From a virus: a stretch of 22,359 bases of DNA. A program made the translations under genes and the position numbers. The notes beneath the pieces were generated by a model that was not told the origin of the DNA, ran no database searches, and worked only from the letters and a program-made list of their open reading frames with translations. Location of the stretch: positions 1 to 22,359 of the IMG/VR virus record IMGVR_UViG_3300027721_000083; one strand, given 5' to 3'. Shown here piece by piece: positions 6,412 to 14,690 of the stretch (position 1 is its first letter; each line of letters opens with the position of its first letter).

Positions 6412-9400
6412 ATGCCAAACAAGCCTACATCCAAACAAATCTCGCTCGGCACCGGCAATACGCTAGACACTATCGTATACGCGAACGGTGTCATCAATGC
6501 GGTCGAGATTCAGGTGGGTGGCGTTCCAGTCATCAACTCCGAGGGCTATTTCGTCGGCACAGGCGGCGGCTCGGGTAACGATGGCGCACAGGGAGCGCAA
6601 GGCGTACAGGGAACAGGCTATGTAGGATCAGACGGTGCACAAGGCGCACAAGGAACAGAAGGATTTGTTGGTTCGGATGGTGCACAGGGCGTACAAGGTC
6701 TTACTGGCACAGGCACTCAAGGTCTTACTGGCACAGGCACTCAAGGTCTGACGGGCGCACAAGGCGTACAGGGTCTAGTCGGCGCAGCAGATCAGGATAC
6801 GCTCGACGGTAAGCGTAATCGCCATGGCTTCCCCTATGACATGGATGATGGATACGAAGTCACTCTATCCTACTCGCGAGTCAATAGACAGGTCACGATC
6901 ACTCCCATTGGCGCATCGTGGAATGTTTGGATTCATGGTGTGCGCAATGAATTCAATACACCGTTAGTTTCCGTCGCACATACGACTGCCACTCAGACTC
7001 ACTACGTCTACTTCGACGGAGTGACGGGTGTACTCACAACTAACACAAGCCCATGGAACATTCTGCGCGATGTGCCGGTCTGTGCTATTGTCTACAATGG
7101 AGACATTGAGCAAGAGACATTCGCACTCTTCGAACTACATACCGCAGATCGAAATCTTGAGGTTCACTATCGTCTTCACTTTGGCGACGGCACGAAGATC
7201 GCTTCGAAGCCGGGTGCGCCTGTGTTCACGAACTGGACGACAGGTTCGGACACTACTGCTGCCGTTACATGGGATGCGACAGCCGTTCGCATTCTAGACG
7301 AAGAAATTGAACTACAGACAGGCACGATCAGTGGCGACTCTGCGACTGCGTATCGTGTGCTATGGAAGAGCAACACATCAGGCGGCTTCATCACCGAAGT
7401 CAATGCGTTCGCAGACACTAAGGGCATTCCGTTCCTCACGAACGGCAGCGTCATCTGTTGGAACCAGTTGAGCGGAAGCGATTGGCTCAAGACTCCATTG
7501 ACCAATGGGCAGTACGTCAACATGTACCTCTGCGCGACGACCGATATCACGCAAGCAAACCGTTACTTCCTCGTCGCAGGACAACGTTTTCACACCGTAC
7601 TGGATGATGCACTGGATGAAGCTCCTTCCGTTCTCGTATGGAGTGGCGCATTCCCCGAAGAACTCGTTGTTCTCGGCAAGTTCACCTATCAGCATCTAGA
7701 CACGAACTCGACTAACACTCATAAGGCATTGCTGAGTGCGGTCGAAGTTGTCTATGACAACTACGCAGTCTCTACTGTTACGGGTCAAGCCGGTCCTATT
7801 GGTCCGCAGGGTGAAATCGGCGTTCAAGGCTCGCAAGGTGTTCAAGGTCTAGACGGTCAGTTCGCAGGGCAGGGTATCACAGGTGCACAAGGACCGCAGG
7901 GTTCGACCGGTACACAAGGTCTGACAGGTACTCAGGGACTTACGGGTGTTCAAGGCTCGCAAGGTCTGACGGGTACTCAGGGTCTTACCGGCGTGCAGGG
8001 ATCGCAAGGTGTCATCGGCACTCAAGGACTTACGGGTGTTCAAGGCTCGCAAGGTGTCATCGGAACACAAGGTCTGACCGGCGTGCAGGGATCGCAAGGT
8101 GTCATCGGCACTCAAGGACTTACGGGTGTTCAAGGATCGCAAGGTGTCCAAGGTCTTACCGGCATTGGCACCCAAGGAACGCAAGGTGTCATCGGCACTC
8201 AAGGTCTGACCGGAACGGGTACTCAAGGAACGCAGGGTGCGACGGGTGCAGGAACTCAAGGTCTGACGGGTGCGCAAGGTGTCCAAGGCGTTCAAGGTGT
8301 CATTGGAACACAAGGTCTGACCGGAACAGGTACTCAAGGTCTGACCGGAACTCAAGGTCTTACGGGTGTGCAAGGCGACCTAGGAACTCAAGGCACAACG
8401 GGTGTAGGTACTCAGGGTGCGCAAGGTGCAATCGGTATACAAGGTGTTCAAGGTGATCTAGGTGTACAAGGCGTAATTGGCTCTGGCACTCAAGGCGCAA
8501 CGGGCGCAACGGGCGGCGCGACTGCCGCAGGCGCAGACACGTACATTCAATACAACGATGGTGGTGTGCTAGGTGCATCAGCCAACCTCACGTTCAATCT
8601 TTCTTCTAATATCACTTTCATGTATAAGGCTGAAATTGATACGACCATTCGATTGAACAATCAGGCAGAGATACCCGCCGCTCCACCCGCAGGAAATGTC
8701 TCCATCTTCGGTCGCTCGGTGGGTGGACGCATGATGCCTGCGTTCATCGGTCCTTCGGGACTCGACTCCGCACTACAGCCGTTCATCGGACGTAATCGTG
8801 TCGGTATGATTCAGTGGTCTACGACAGGTGCGTTCGCAAACGTCAACTTTGGTCTGCCTGTTCCGACGTATACCGGAACGGTGAACGCAAGGGTTGTCAA
8901 CCCCGCGACTCTTTACCTCTCCACCCGAAGAGTCGGATTCGTATCGGCGGCAACTGCGGGTTCCAACGCAGCCGCACGTATCGCGACGGCTCAGTATCTT
9001 CGCGGTAACACCGCAGACATGGGTGGATTCACCTTCTGCCACAGATTCGGTGTGGCTGACGCGGCTCCTGTTGCGAATGCGGTCATGTTTGTGGGTCTAC
9101 ACCCAACGACTGGTCAGATCGCGAACAACACAAACACCGCAGCAATGGTGAACGTGATTGGTGTGGGACAGGTTCCACTGTCCAACTCGCTACACATCAT
9201 TACCAACTCTGCATCCGGTGCCGCGCACATCATCGACACTACGCTTCAATGTAATGTCGGCAACACCGCACTATGGGATGTGACAATGTTCGCCGCGCCT
9301 AATGACGATAAGGTTCAGTTCGCGATTCGAAACCTCGCGAACTCTTCACAGACCTTCTCCACCACAGTTACTTCTAATACCAACAATCTGCCGCTCGGCA

Positions 9401-9498
9401 ACACCATCCTGACATGGCAGACTTGGAGAAGCAACAACGGTGCGGCAGCAGCAGTCGCAATAGACCTGATCAGTCTGTACATCGAAACAGACCAGTAA
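6412..9498 (+). CDS. Large collagen-like tail fibre protein with central and C-terminal beta domains
   Basis: 1028 residues. The N-terminus (NKPTSKQISLGTGNTLDTIV) matches that of the fibre starting at 14691, so both probably use the same attachment adaptor. Gly-X-Y repeats span about 56-123. A large non-collagen region at about 124-458 begins 'ADQDTLDGKRNRHGFPYD' and contains YVYFDGVTG and FALFELHTADRNLEVHYRLHFG, a pattern I associate with phage fibre shafts. A second Gly-X-Y block covers about 460-703. The C-terminal beta-rich domain (704-1028) starts 'ADTYIQYNDGGVLGASANLTF' and ends 'DLISLYIETDQ'. There is no S74 chaperone. It is read as a trimeric fibre whose C-terminal domain recognises a receptor; that role is inferred. 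The ribosome site is weak (GGAAGAA). A 44-nt gap with a promoter-like motif follows. Confidence 0.87.
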   Translation: MPNKPTSKQISLGTGNTLDTIVYANGVINAVEIQVGGVPVINSEGYFVGTGGGSGNDGAQGAQGVQGTGYVGSDGAQGAQGTEGFVGSDGAQGVQGLTGTGTQGLTGTGTQGLTGAQGVQGLVGAADQDTLDGKRNRHGFPYDMDDGYEVTLSYSRVNRQVTITPIGASWNVWIHGVRNEFNTPLVSVAHTTATQTHYVYFDGVTGVLTTNTSPWNILRDVPVCAIVYNGDIEQETFALFELHTADRNLEVHYRLHFGDGTKIASKPGAPVFTNWTTGSDTTAAVTWDATAVRILDEEIELQTGTISGDSATAYRVLWKSNTSGGFITEVNAFADTKGIPFLTNGSVICWNQLSGSDWLKTPLTNGQYVNMYLCATTDITQANRYFLVAGQRFHTVLDDALDEAPSVLVWSGAFPEELVVLGKFTYQHLDTNSTNTHKALLSAVEVVYDNYAVSTVTGQAGPIGPQGEIGVQGSQGVQGLDGQFAGQGITGAQGPQGSTGTQGLTGTQGLTGVQGSQGLTGTQGLTGVQGSQGVIGTQGLTGVQGSQGVIGTQGLTGVQGSQGVIGTQGLTGVQGSQGVQGLTGIGTQGTQGVIGTQGLTGTGTQGTQGATGAGTQGLTGAQGVQGVQGVIGTQGLTGTGTQGLTGTQGLTGVQGDLGTQGTTGVGTQGAQGAIGIQGVQGDLGVQGVIGSGTQGATGATGGATAAGADTYIQYNDGGVLGASANLTFNLSSNITFMYKAEIDTTIRLNNQAEIPAAPPAGNVSIFGRSVGGRMMPAFIGPSGLDSALQPFIGRNRVGMIQWSTTGAFANVNFGLPVPTYTGTVNARVVNPATLYLSTRRVGFVSAATAGSNAAARIATAQYLRGNTADMGGFTFCHRFGVADAAPVANAVMFVGLHPTTGQIANNTNTAAMVNVIGVGQVPLSNSLHIITNSASGAAHIIDTTLQCNVGNTALWDVTMFAAPNDDKVQFAIRNLANSSQTFSTTVTSNTNNLPLGNTILTWQTWRSNNGAAAAVAIDLISLYIETDQ
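6576..6780 (+). repeat. Collagen-like Gly-X-Y coding repeat, block 1 of the 1028-aa fibre
   Basis: About 68 residues. It contains a perfect 24-nt tandem duplication (6697-6720 and 6721-6744) encoding GLTGTGTQ, the unit that carries the Gly-X-Gly slip. Confidence 0.88.
7790..8515 (+). repeat. Collagen-like Gly-X-Y coding repeat, block 2 of the 1028-aa fibre
   Basis: About 240 residues. A 45-nt unit encoding GTQGLTGVQGSQGVI occurs four times (7972-8151) and forms a higher-order 90-nt repeat. Later parts carry Gly-X-Gly slips (GIGTQG, GTGTQG). Confidence 0.9.
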
Positions 9499-9508
9499 GG
9501 TGCAGTGG

Positions 9509-9515
9509 CTAAATA
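9509..9515 (+). promoter_or_regulatory. Putative T4-type late promoter (CTAAATA)
   Basis: CTAAATA lies inside the largest intergenic gap of the window (9499-9542), not overlapping a stop codon, 27 nt before the ATG at 9543. An AGGA follows at 9533-9536. This is one of the two clearest promoter candidates, because it cannot be explained by a stop-codon context. Confidence 0.58.
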
Positions 9516-9542
9516 GTCACACGCACACCTATAGGATGAATC

Positions 9543-12500
9543 ATGGCAGACTTCCCTTCTAATCCGACTATCGGCACGATCTTCACTTCCAACGATGGTA
9601 CGTCTTGGGAGTGGGATGGCTATTCTTGGAAAGCGGGTGGTGGACTCGGCGGTGGCGGTGGAATCTCTGAGATTTTCGTATCCGCAAACTCCGCATCGAC
9701 GGTCAATGCCAATGGATTGAACTTCATCAACACTGCGTCCGTTCTGGTCAGTGTCGTTCAGGGTGTTACCGGTAACGCTAATGTATCCTTCCATGCGAGC
9801 GGTATTCAGGGTGCGCAGGGTACACAGGGAACTCAGGGTCTTAGTGGTATTCAGGGTGTCCAAGGCACTCAGGGTGTGCAGGGAGTTCAGGGAATCCAAG
9901 GCACTCAGGGTGTACAGGGTCTAGACGGTCAGTTCGCAGGACAGGGTGTGACCGGCGCACAAGGTTCGACCGGTGTTCAGGGAACCGAAGGTTCAGCCGG
10001 TGAAACGATGATGTGGACGGATTCGTTCACGGCATCCGCAAACCAATCAGCATTCACTCTCAGCATTGCTCCGAATGACGAGAAGTATACCATCGTCACT
10101 CGCAACGGTGTTGTTCTTGTTCCGACGACTCACTACACCGTTTCCGGCACGACTCTTACTCTTACCTCTAACACTCAGCTAAACGATATTGTCGAAGCTC
10201 GTACCTTCGAAACGTTGGGTATCGGTGTTCAAGGTGTACAGGGTGCACAGGGATCGCAGGGTGTTCAAGGTGTACAAGGCACGCAAGGTGTCCAAGGCAT
10301 ACAGGGGTCTGTCGGCGTTCAAGGTGATCAAGGTATCATCGGTGATACTGGTCTACAAGGTCTGACCGGCGCACAAGGCACGCAAGGCGTACAGGGAACT
10401 CAAGGTGTACAGGGACAAATTGGTATTCAAGGTCTTACTGGCGCACAAGGTCTTACTGGCGCACAAGGTCTTACTGGCGCACAAGGAACTCAGGGTGTCC
10501 AAGGTCTGACCGGTATTCAAGGTCTGACGGGTACTCAAGGTCTAACCGGCGCACAAGGCACGCAAGGTGTTCAAGGTCTGATCGGTGTGCAGGGACTCAC
10601 AGGAACTCAAGGTCTGACCGGAACTCAAGGTTTGACCGGTGCGCAAGGCACACAAGGACTCACCGGAACTCAAGGTTTGACTGGAACACAGGGACTCACC
10701 GGAACTCAAGGTCTAACCGGTGTGCAAGGCGTTCAAGGTGTCCAAGGCATCATTGGTTCTCAGGGTGTTCAGGGTGTAATGCAGGATATCTCCGGTAAGG
10801 TGAACAAAACCGGCGATACGATGACTGGCGCATTGTCGTTTGACATTGCCGCAAACAATAATCACATGTACGGCAGCGCAAATAATAAGGGCAACTTCGC
10901 GCTGCTCTTCGGTGCTGCGTATGACGGCACCATTACTCCACAGATTCGCGGATGGGATTATCTCGCGACGGGTGGACAAGCAGGCAACCTTTCCATCGGC
11001 ACTGCGTCGAGCTACGGCAACACAGCCGTCATCTTCAATACACCAAAGGTCACGATGAGTGGTGATTTGGTTGTCAGTGGATATGGTGTGTATGCCGGTG
11101 GTGGGTTAGAAGTCCAAGGACTCTATCCGCAAATCAAGTGGTATCAGAGTGACGGCGCAGCTAACGAAAAGAATTCGGTCGTTCTTACGGACGGTGGAAC
11201 GTGGGATTTGCGATTCTACGATGACACAAATTCGAATTACTCCTCACCTCTAGGCATCACTCGGTCTGGATATCTCCCATCCAACATGACTGTGAACGCA
11301 AACGTCATATTCTGGACTGCGGGTGAGCCTAATGCGACATTCTATCGTCCTTCAAAGAGTCCCGGTGTCGGTATCGGTCTTCTCTGTTGGGATGGACTAA
11401 ATTCTTCCGACGCTCGCGTATCCTACGCTCGACTACAGACAGAAATTGTAGCCAACACCGCAGGCGCACACACCGGCACATTCCAAATTGAAACGTCTGT
11501 TGCGGGTGTGATGACGGCGGTTCTTTCGGCAAACGGCGCGAACGTTGGTATCGGCACAGATACGCCATCGTCTAAGTTCCGCGTTCTAGGTTCAGCCGCA
11601 GGAATGCACATCGGTTACAACGCAACCGACAACTACATTGACGGAAGCGTGACGTATTTCAGAACCTTTGGTGGAAGCCCTCAGATTAGCGTTGGCAGCA
11701 ACCTAGCCTCTAACATTGGCGTGAACATCGACACCGCAGGCTCACAACTTACCCTGCGCGAAACAGACGGTCCCGACCCGGCAGACAGAGCCATCGTTGA
11801 AGTCAATGGTGGCAACTTCAATATCTACACACACGACAGTTCGGCAAATTATTGGAGTTTACCATTCTCCGCGAATATCGCGACAGGTAACGTCACGATT
11901 GGAAACTGGTATGTCTCGGGTTCAGATAAGTCTGTGCGCAAGATTGCCATGTCCGAAGAAACCTTTACCTATGATGGTGACGCACTGGCGCATTACGGAC
12001 TTTCATATTACTCAGACAGTGTAACCGGTGGTAGCACCGCAGCACTCGCGGGTTACTACGGCATCAACCTCTTTACGGCTGGTCAGAGAAGAGTGGAGAT
12101 TGACTCGGGTGGAACACTAAACACTCGCGTAGATGGTAGCAACGTAGTCGCACTCGCTCTACGCAATGACACAGTGAGCCAATTGGCTAACACCACAATT
12201 CATATGGGCTTCAGCACATCTGGATATGGGTGGCGCATTACAAGCAACAACAACCCATCGTCTACCTACGCAGGACGCTTGGAGTTTTGGCGCGGCAATA
12301 GTGGATACAAGCTTTCAGCATTCCTTGAAAATGACGATAGATTCAATATGACCGGTGCTTCATCGTCGGCAAACTGGTCTGAAACTGTACCCGGTCTGAC
12401 GAAAGGAACGATTCATCTAGGACCGGCATCAACAGATAACTACGGCTGCGCAATTACCTTCGGTGCGTCTGACGCAAGCGATGGTCTGAATGCTCAAGCA

Positions 12501-13283
12501 GGCATCTATACCCGCACTGACGGTTCTTATGGCACGAAGATGTATTTCGCTACATCGGATAACTACGTCACTGGTGCGTCGGTCAGAATGTCCATCGACC
12601 ACAGTGGTCATGTTTATGTCAGGACGGGTAACTTCCACATTCCTGCGGGACAAGTTGCTTATCTGGATGGAACCACTGCTACCAAATACATCGGTGACAA
12701 TGCTTCAAGCACGTATGGTGCGTTGAGAATCGGCGGTAATAAGGGTTCATACGGTGGATTCTACGATGTGTATTCCGGTGTGAATATGATGTGGGATAGC
12801 TCCGGTAACGGTGGCATGTATCGTGAAGCAAATGGACGATGGATGTTCTATCACAACATCGGCAACGGCTCTCTAGGCATCGGATCATCTACTACATCCG
12901 CATCCTATGCGGTCTATGTCAACGGTGCTATCTACGCAACGGGCGACATTGTGGCATTCTCGGATGCTCGCAAGAAAGAGAACATCTACACGATTGACTC
13001 CGCACTGGCTAAAGTCTGCGCACTTCGCGGTGTCTACTTCAATCGTATTGATGATTCTGAGAAGCGCAAGCAGACCGGTGTAATCGCTCAGGAAGTTCTG
13101 GAAGTCGTTCCAGAAGTTGTTACGCACGCAAACACAGAAGATAAGGAAGGTAACACTGGCGAAGAGTATGGAGTCAACTACGGTGCGCTTGTCGGCGTGC
13201 TGATTGAGGCAGTGAAGGAACTCAACGCAAAGGTTGACGCACAAGCAAAATTGATTGAGGAATTGAGAAATGGCAAACACTAA
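9543..13283 (+). CDS. Large collagen-like tail fibre protein with C-terminal peptidase_S74 chaperone
   Basis: 1246 residues, the largest protein here. The N-terminus (ADFPSNPTIGTIFTSNDGTSWEWDGYSW) is a Trp-rich fibre start different from the other fibres. Gly-X-Y repeats at about 89-151 lead to a beta domain at about 153-228 (AFTLSI...RNGVVLVPTTHYTVSGTTL), paralogous to the one in the 1200-aa fibre, then more Gly-X-Y to about 412. Next comes 'VNKTGDTMTGALS', a motif typical of T4-like fibre shafts, and a long beta-rich shaft (413-1139) with 'NVGIGTDTPSSKFRVLGS'. The S74 domain starts at Ser1140-Asp1141 (SDARKKENI), followed by GVIAQEVLEVVPE and a terminal coiled helix. Self-cleavage after trimer folding is expected from the family. 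The last 14 nt overlap the next gene. Host receptor binding is inferred. Confidence 0.9.
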   Translation: MADFPSNPTIGTIFTSNDGTSWEWDGYSWKAGGGLGGGGGISEIFVSANSASTVNANGLNFINTASVLVSVVQGVTGNANVSFHASGIQGAQGTQGTQGLSGIQGVQGTQGVQGVQGIQGTQGVQGLDGQFAGQGVTGAQGSTGVQGTEGSAGETMMWTDSFTASANQSAFTLSIAPNDEKYTIVTRNGVVLVPTTHYTVSGTTLTLTSNTQLNDIVEARTFETLGIGVQGVQGAQGSQGVQGVQGTQGVQGIQGSVGVQGDQGIIGDTGLQGLTGAQGTQGVQGTQGVQGQIGIQGLTGAQGLTGAQGLTGAQGTQGVQGLTGIQGLTGTQGLTGAQGTQGVQGLIGVQGLTGTQGLTGTQGLTGAQGTQGLTGTQGLTGTQGLTGTQGLTGVQGVQGVQGIIGSQGVQGVMQDISGKVNKTGDTMTGALSFDIAANNNHMYGSANNKGNFALLFGAAYDGTITPQIRGWDYLATGGQAGNLSIGTASSYGNTAVIFNTPKVTMSGDLVVSGYGVYAGGGLEVQGLYPQIKWYQSDGAANEKNSVVLTDGGTWDLRFYDDTNSNYSSPLGITRSGYLPSNMTVNANVIFWTAGEPNATFYRPSKSPGVGIGLLCWDGLNSSDARVSYARLQTEIVANTAGAHTGTFQIETSVAGVMTAVLSANGANVGIGTDTPSSKFRVLGSAAGMHIGYNATDNYIDGSVTYFRTFGGSPQISVGSNLASNIGVNIDTAGSQLTLRETDGPDPADRAIVEVNGGNFNIYTHDSSANYWSLPFSANIATGNVTIGNWYVSGSDKSVRKIAMSEETFTYDGDALAHYGLSYYSDSVTGGSTAALAGYYGINLFTAGQRRVEIDSGGTLNTRVDGSNVVALALRNDTVSQLANTTIHMGFSTSGYGWRITSNNNPSSTYAGRLEFWRGNSGYKLSAFLENDDRFNMTGASSSANWSETVPGLTKGTIHLGPASTDNYGCAITFGASDASDGLNAQAGIYTRTDGSYGTKMYFATSDNYVTGASVRMSIDHSGHVYVRTGNFHIPAGQVAYLDGTTATKYIGDNASSTYGALRIGGNKGSYGGFYDVYSGVNMMWDSSGNGGMYREANGRWMFYHNIGNGSLGIGSSTTSASYAVYVNGAIYATGDIVAFSDARKKENIYTIDSALAKVCALRGVYFNRIDDSEKRKQTGVIAQEVLEVVPEVVTHANTEDKEGNTGEEYGVNYGALVGVLIEAVKELNAKVDAQAKLIEELRNGKH
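9807..9995 (+). repeat. Collagen-like Gly-X-Y coding repeat, block 1 of the 1246-aa fibre
   Basis: About 63 residues dominated by GVQGTQ and GIQG triplets. It contains a GLDGQFAGQGVTGAQG segment that also occurs in the 1028-aa fibre, with 23 identical nucleotides (9918-9940). Confidence 0.88.
10228..10775 (+). repeat. Collagen-like Gly-X-Y coding repeat, block 2 of the 1246-aa fibre
   Basis: About 183 uninterrupted residues of Gly-X-Y. It includes three perfect 18-nt tandem units (10431-10448, 10449-10466, 10467-10484) encoding GLTGAQ. Unlike the 1200-aa fibre, no Gly-X-Gly slips were seen in this block. Confidence 0.9.
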
Positions 13284-13569
13284 TATCACGTTCACATGGT
13301 ACGATGAAACCGCGAACACCACCGATTTGTACGTCCATGAAATGACGACAGATGACATGGACCGTATCATCGAAGCGGGTCGTCGCATCTTCGGCACGAT
13401 GAATGCCGAAACGATGACGCTAGAACTGGCATCCCGAAACAAGTCTCGCAAGAGCATGTCCAAGGAAGCCCTGCGCCTCTGGAAAGAGCGTGCGCGGCAG
13501 GAAGAAATCATCGTCGCACAGGACGGTGTGGCTGCGAACATTCCTCCGATTGATTCTACGGAAATCTAA
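13270..13569 (+). CDS. Small hydrophilic protein of unknown function
   Basis: 99 residues. The N-terminal third looks like beta strands (ITFTWYDETANTTDLYVHEMTT). The middle is a charged helix region (MDRIIEAGRRIF; SRNKSRKSMSKEALRLWKERARQEE). The tail is Pro- and Ile-containing (NIPPIDSTEI). The start codon lies inside the end of the S74 fibre gene (14-nt overlap) and is preceded by GAGG at about 13256-13259 with good spacing, so translation is coupled to the fibre. I do not recognise the family. The position suggests a fibre assembly factor or an adaptor between the fibre and the next structural protein, but nothing in the sequence proves this. No signal peptide, membrane segment or catalytic motif is visible. 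Confidence 0.8.
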   Translation: MANTNITFTWYDETANTTDLYVHEMTTDDMDRIIEAGRRIFGTMNAETMTLELASRNKSRKSMSKEALRLWKERARQEEIIVAQDGVAANIPPIDSTEI

Positions 13570-13571
13570 CG

Positions 13572-14099
13572 ATGGCACTTCCGACTTCCGTACTTGGCAT
13601 GGGCGCAATTCAGACAGAGTTTGGTGGTTCAAACCCAATCGCGCTGTCTGAATACTATGGCGTGAATGCCAATGTCGCAAGTTCGGGACAGATTCGAATG
13701 GCGCAGTTCCTAGGAATCTCAAACGCTCCTGTTGTTACGTTGCCTGCGAATACTGCTATTGCGGCAATAGACGTATACCCTGCTACATCCAACGCATACA
13801 TAAGGTTTACGTCTGCGGGAGGATATCAGGGTTCCGGTTTTGCCTCTGGAACTTGGTTGACTTCTGGTTCTGCTTCGCAGGTAGATATTCACCTAAGATA
13901 TTCCAGTGGAAGTCACAATCCTTCCGGAGATGCGGTGAACTCATGGTTGAACCTTGGAACGTCGCGCCAATGGCAGTTGCTCAATCCAACAGACCAGACA
14001 ATCAGAACCTCTAATATGATTCTCACATTGAGAGATGCTAGCACGTTGTCCAATTTGATATCGCGTACTGTGACCTTCTATTCTGAGAATGAGAAGTAA
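13572..14099 (+). CDS. Tail-fibre-associated beta protein, IQTEFGGSNP family
   Basis: 175 residues. Residues 1-55 carry the widespread phage fibre N-terminus: 'IQTEFGGSNPIALSEYYG', then 'SSGQIRMAQFLGIS'. Residues about 94-171 form a beta domain (TWLTSG...AVNSWLNLGTSRQW...LTLRDAS...TVTFYSE) clearly related to residues 105-186 of the Hint protein at 665-1657. Here the chain stops at the end of that domain, where the Hint domain begins in the paralogue. It starts 2 nt after the previous stop and is followed 2 nt later by a sulfotransferase-like gene. It is probably a virion protein attached to the fibre or baseplate network; exact position and ligand are unknown. There is no enzymatic motif. Confidence 0.8.
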   Translation: MALPTSVLGMGAIQTEFGGSNPIALSEYYGVNANVASSGQIRMAQFLGISNAPVVTLPANTAIAAIDVYPATSNAYIRFTSAGGYQGSGFASGTWLTSGSASQVDIHLRYSSGSHNPSGDAVNSWLNLGTSRQWQLLNPTDQTIRTSNMILTLRDASTLSNLISRTVTFYSENEK

Positions 14100-14101
14100 C
14101 C

Positions 14102-14680
14102 ATGCTGCTGTGTAAATCTCTGAAAATTCTAGTCTTACTGAATCCGAAAACTGGCTCACAGTCGCTACGGCAGTTGATGGTGTATTTGAATTCGACTCGC
14201 AGCATCTTCACGGTGTCTGAAATCGGATTGCGGAATAGCCGCATGTCTCGGTTTTCGGCATACTTTCCAAACGAAGACCTGACAGGATATCGCATTTTTG
14301 CTTTCTATCGTGACCCGCTTGAACGCTTTCTTTCCGGTATGGAACACCATCAGACGAAATTTCCGGTTGAGTTTCCGAGAACCATGAGCGTATCCGAATA
14401 CCTGAATGCGTGTGGTGGCTTCACTCCACAGGTTCTACATCTGAATCCCGAAGGATATACTCTGGAACTCTTCAACTTTGAGGACTTCAACAATGAGGTA
14501 GTGCGCATGGCAGCGGAGTTCGGCTATACCATCAACGCTGCGCAAGTGCCTAAAATCAATGAGAGTGCCAATCGCAAACGGCGTTCGGATTTGACTGCGC
14601 AGGAGATTCAACTAATCAGGAATCACTATGACGCTGATTATCAATTCTTCGCAAGCAAGGGCATCACGTTTCCTATCTAA
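14102..14680 (+). CDS. Sulfotransferase-family protein (PAPS-dependent, putative) 1
   Basis: 192 residues. The 5'-phosphosulfate-binding loop is visible as NPKTGSQSLRQLM (residues 14-26), at the end of a first hydrophobic strand (LKILVLL). The 3'-phosphate-binding segment is FYRDPLERFLSG, with Arg70 and Ser78 in the family spacing. The C-terminal part (ANRKRRSDLTAQEIQLIRN, then YDADYQFFASKGI) matches the usual end of carbohydrate sulfotransferases, where a helix and 'Y..D...F' close the fold. It is shorter than most cellular members and has no signal or transmembrane anchor, so it would act in the infected cytoplasm using host PAPS. The acceptor is unknown: host glycan, capsule or LPS precursor, or a virion protein. 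The gene begins 2 nt after an IQTEFGGSNP structural protein. Kinase-like or nucleotide-binding alternatives fit less well, because the loop lacks a Walker GxxxxGK[ST]. Confidence 0.8.
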   Translation: MLLCKSLKILVLLNPKTGSQSLRQLMVYLNSTRSIFTVSEIGLRNSRMSRFSAYFPNEDLTGYRIFAFYRDPLERFLSGMEHHQTKFPVEFPRTMSVSEYLNACGGFTPQVLHLNPEGYTLELFNFEDFNNEVVRMAAEFGYTINAAQVPKINESANRKRRSDLTAQEIQLIRNHYDADYQFFASKGITFPI

Positions 14681-14683
14681 ATA
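14677..14683 (+). promoter_or_regulatory. CTAAATA motif at gene junction (possible late promoter, poor spacing)
   Basis: CTAAATA overlaps the TAA stop of the sulfotransferase gene and lies only 7 nt before the ATG at 14691. A T4-type late start would fall at or just before that ATG and leave almost no leader. It may be a chance stop-codon context, or give leaderless or downstream-gene transcription. Confidence 0.3.
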
Positions 14684-14690
14684 AGCAACC

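Noticed and set aside
6111-6578. 155-codon plus-strand frame bridging 5636-6385 and 6412-9498
   Set aside because: It overlaps two better supported genes with conserved N- and C-termini; its product is Arg/His/Ser-rich, as expected from an out-of-frame reading.
7849-8373. Long open frames on the minus strand over collagen repeats (also 2472-2735, 3975-4187, 4494-5066, 10353-10538, 14733-14981)
   Set aside because: They translate to low-complexity Leu/Ser/Thr/Cys runs that are the mirror of Gly-X-Y codons, have no ribosome sites, and lie wholly inside well supported fibre genes.
9499-9542. Possible terminator or small RNA in the largest intergenic gap
   Set aside because: No stem-loop with a U-tract is visible; the gap holds only the CTAAATA motif and a weak ribosome site.
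12885-13541. 218-codon minus-strand open frame over the S74 end of the 1246-aa fibre and the following gene
   Set aside because: The opposite strand encodes a clear S74 domain and a coupled downstream gene; the minus product has no recognisable motif.
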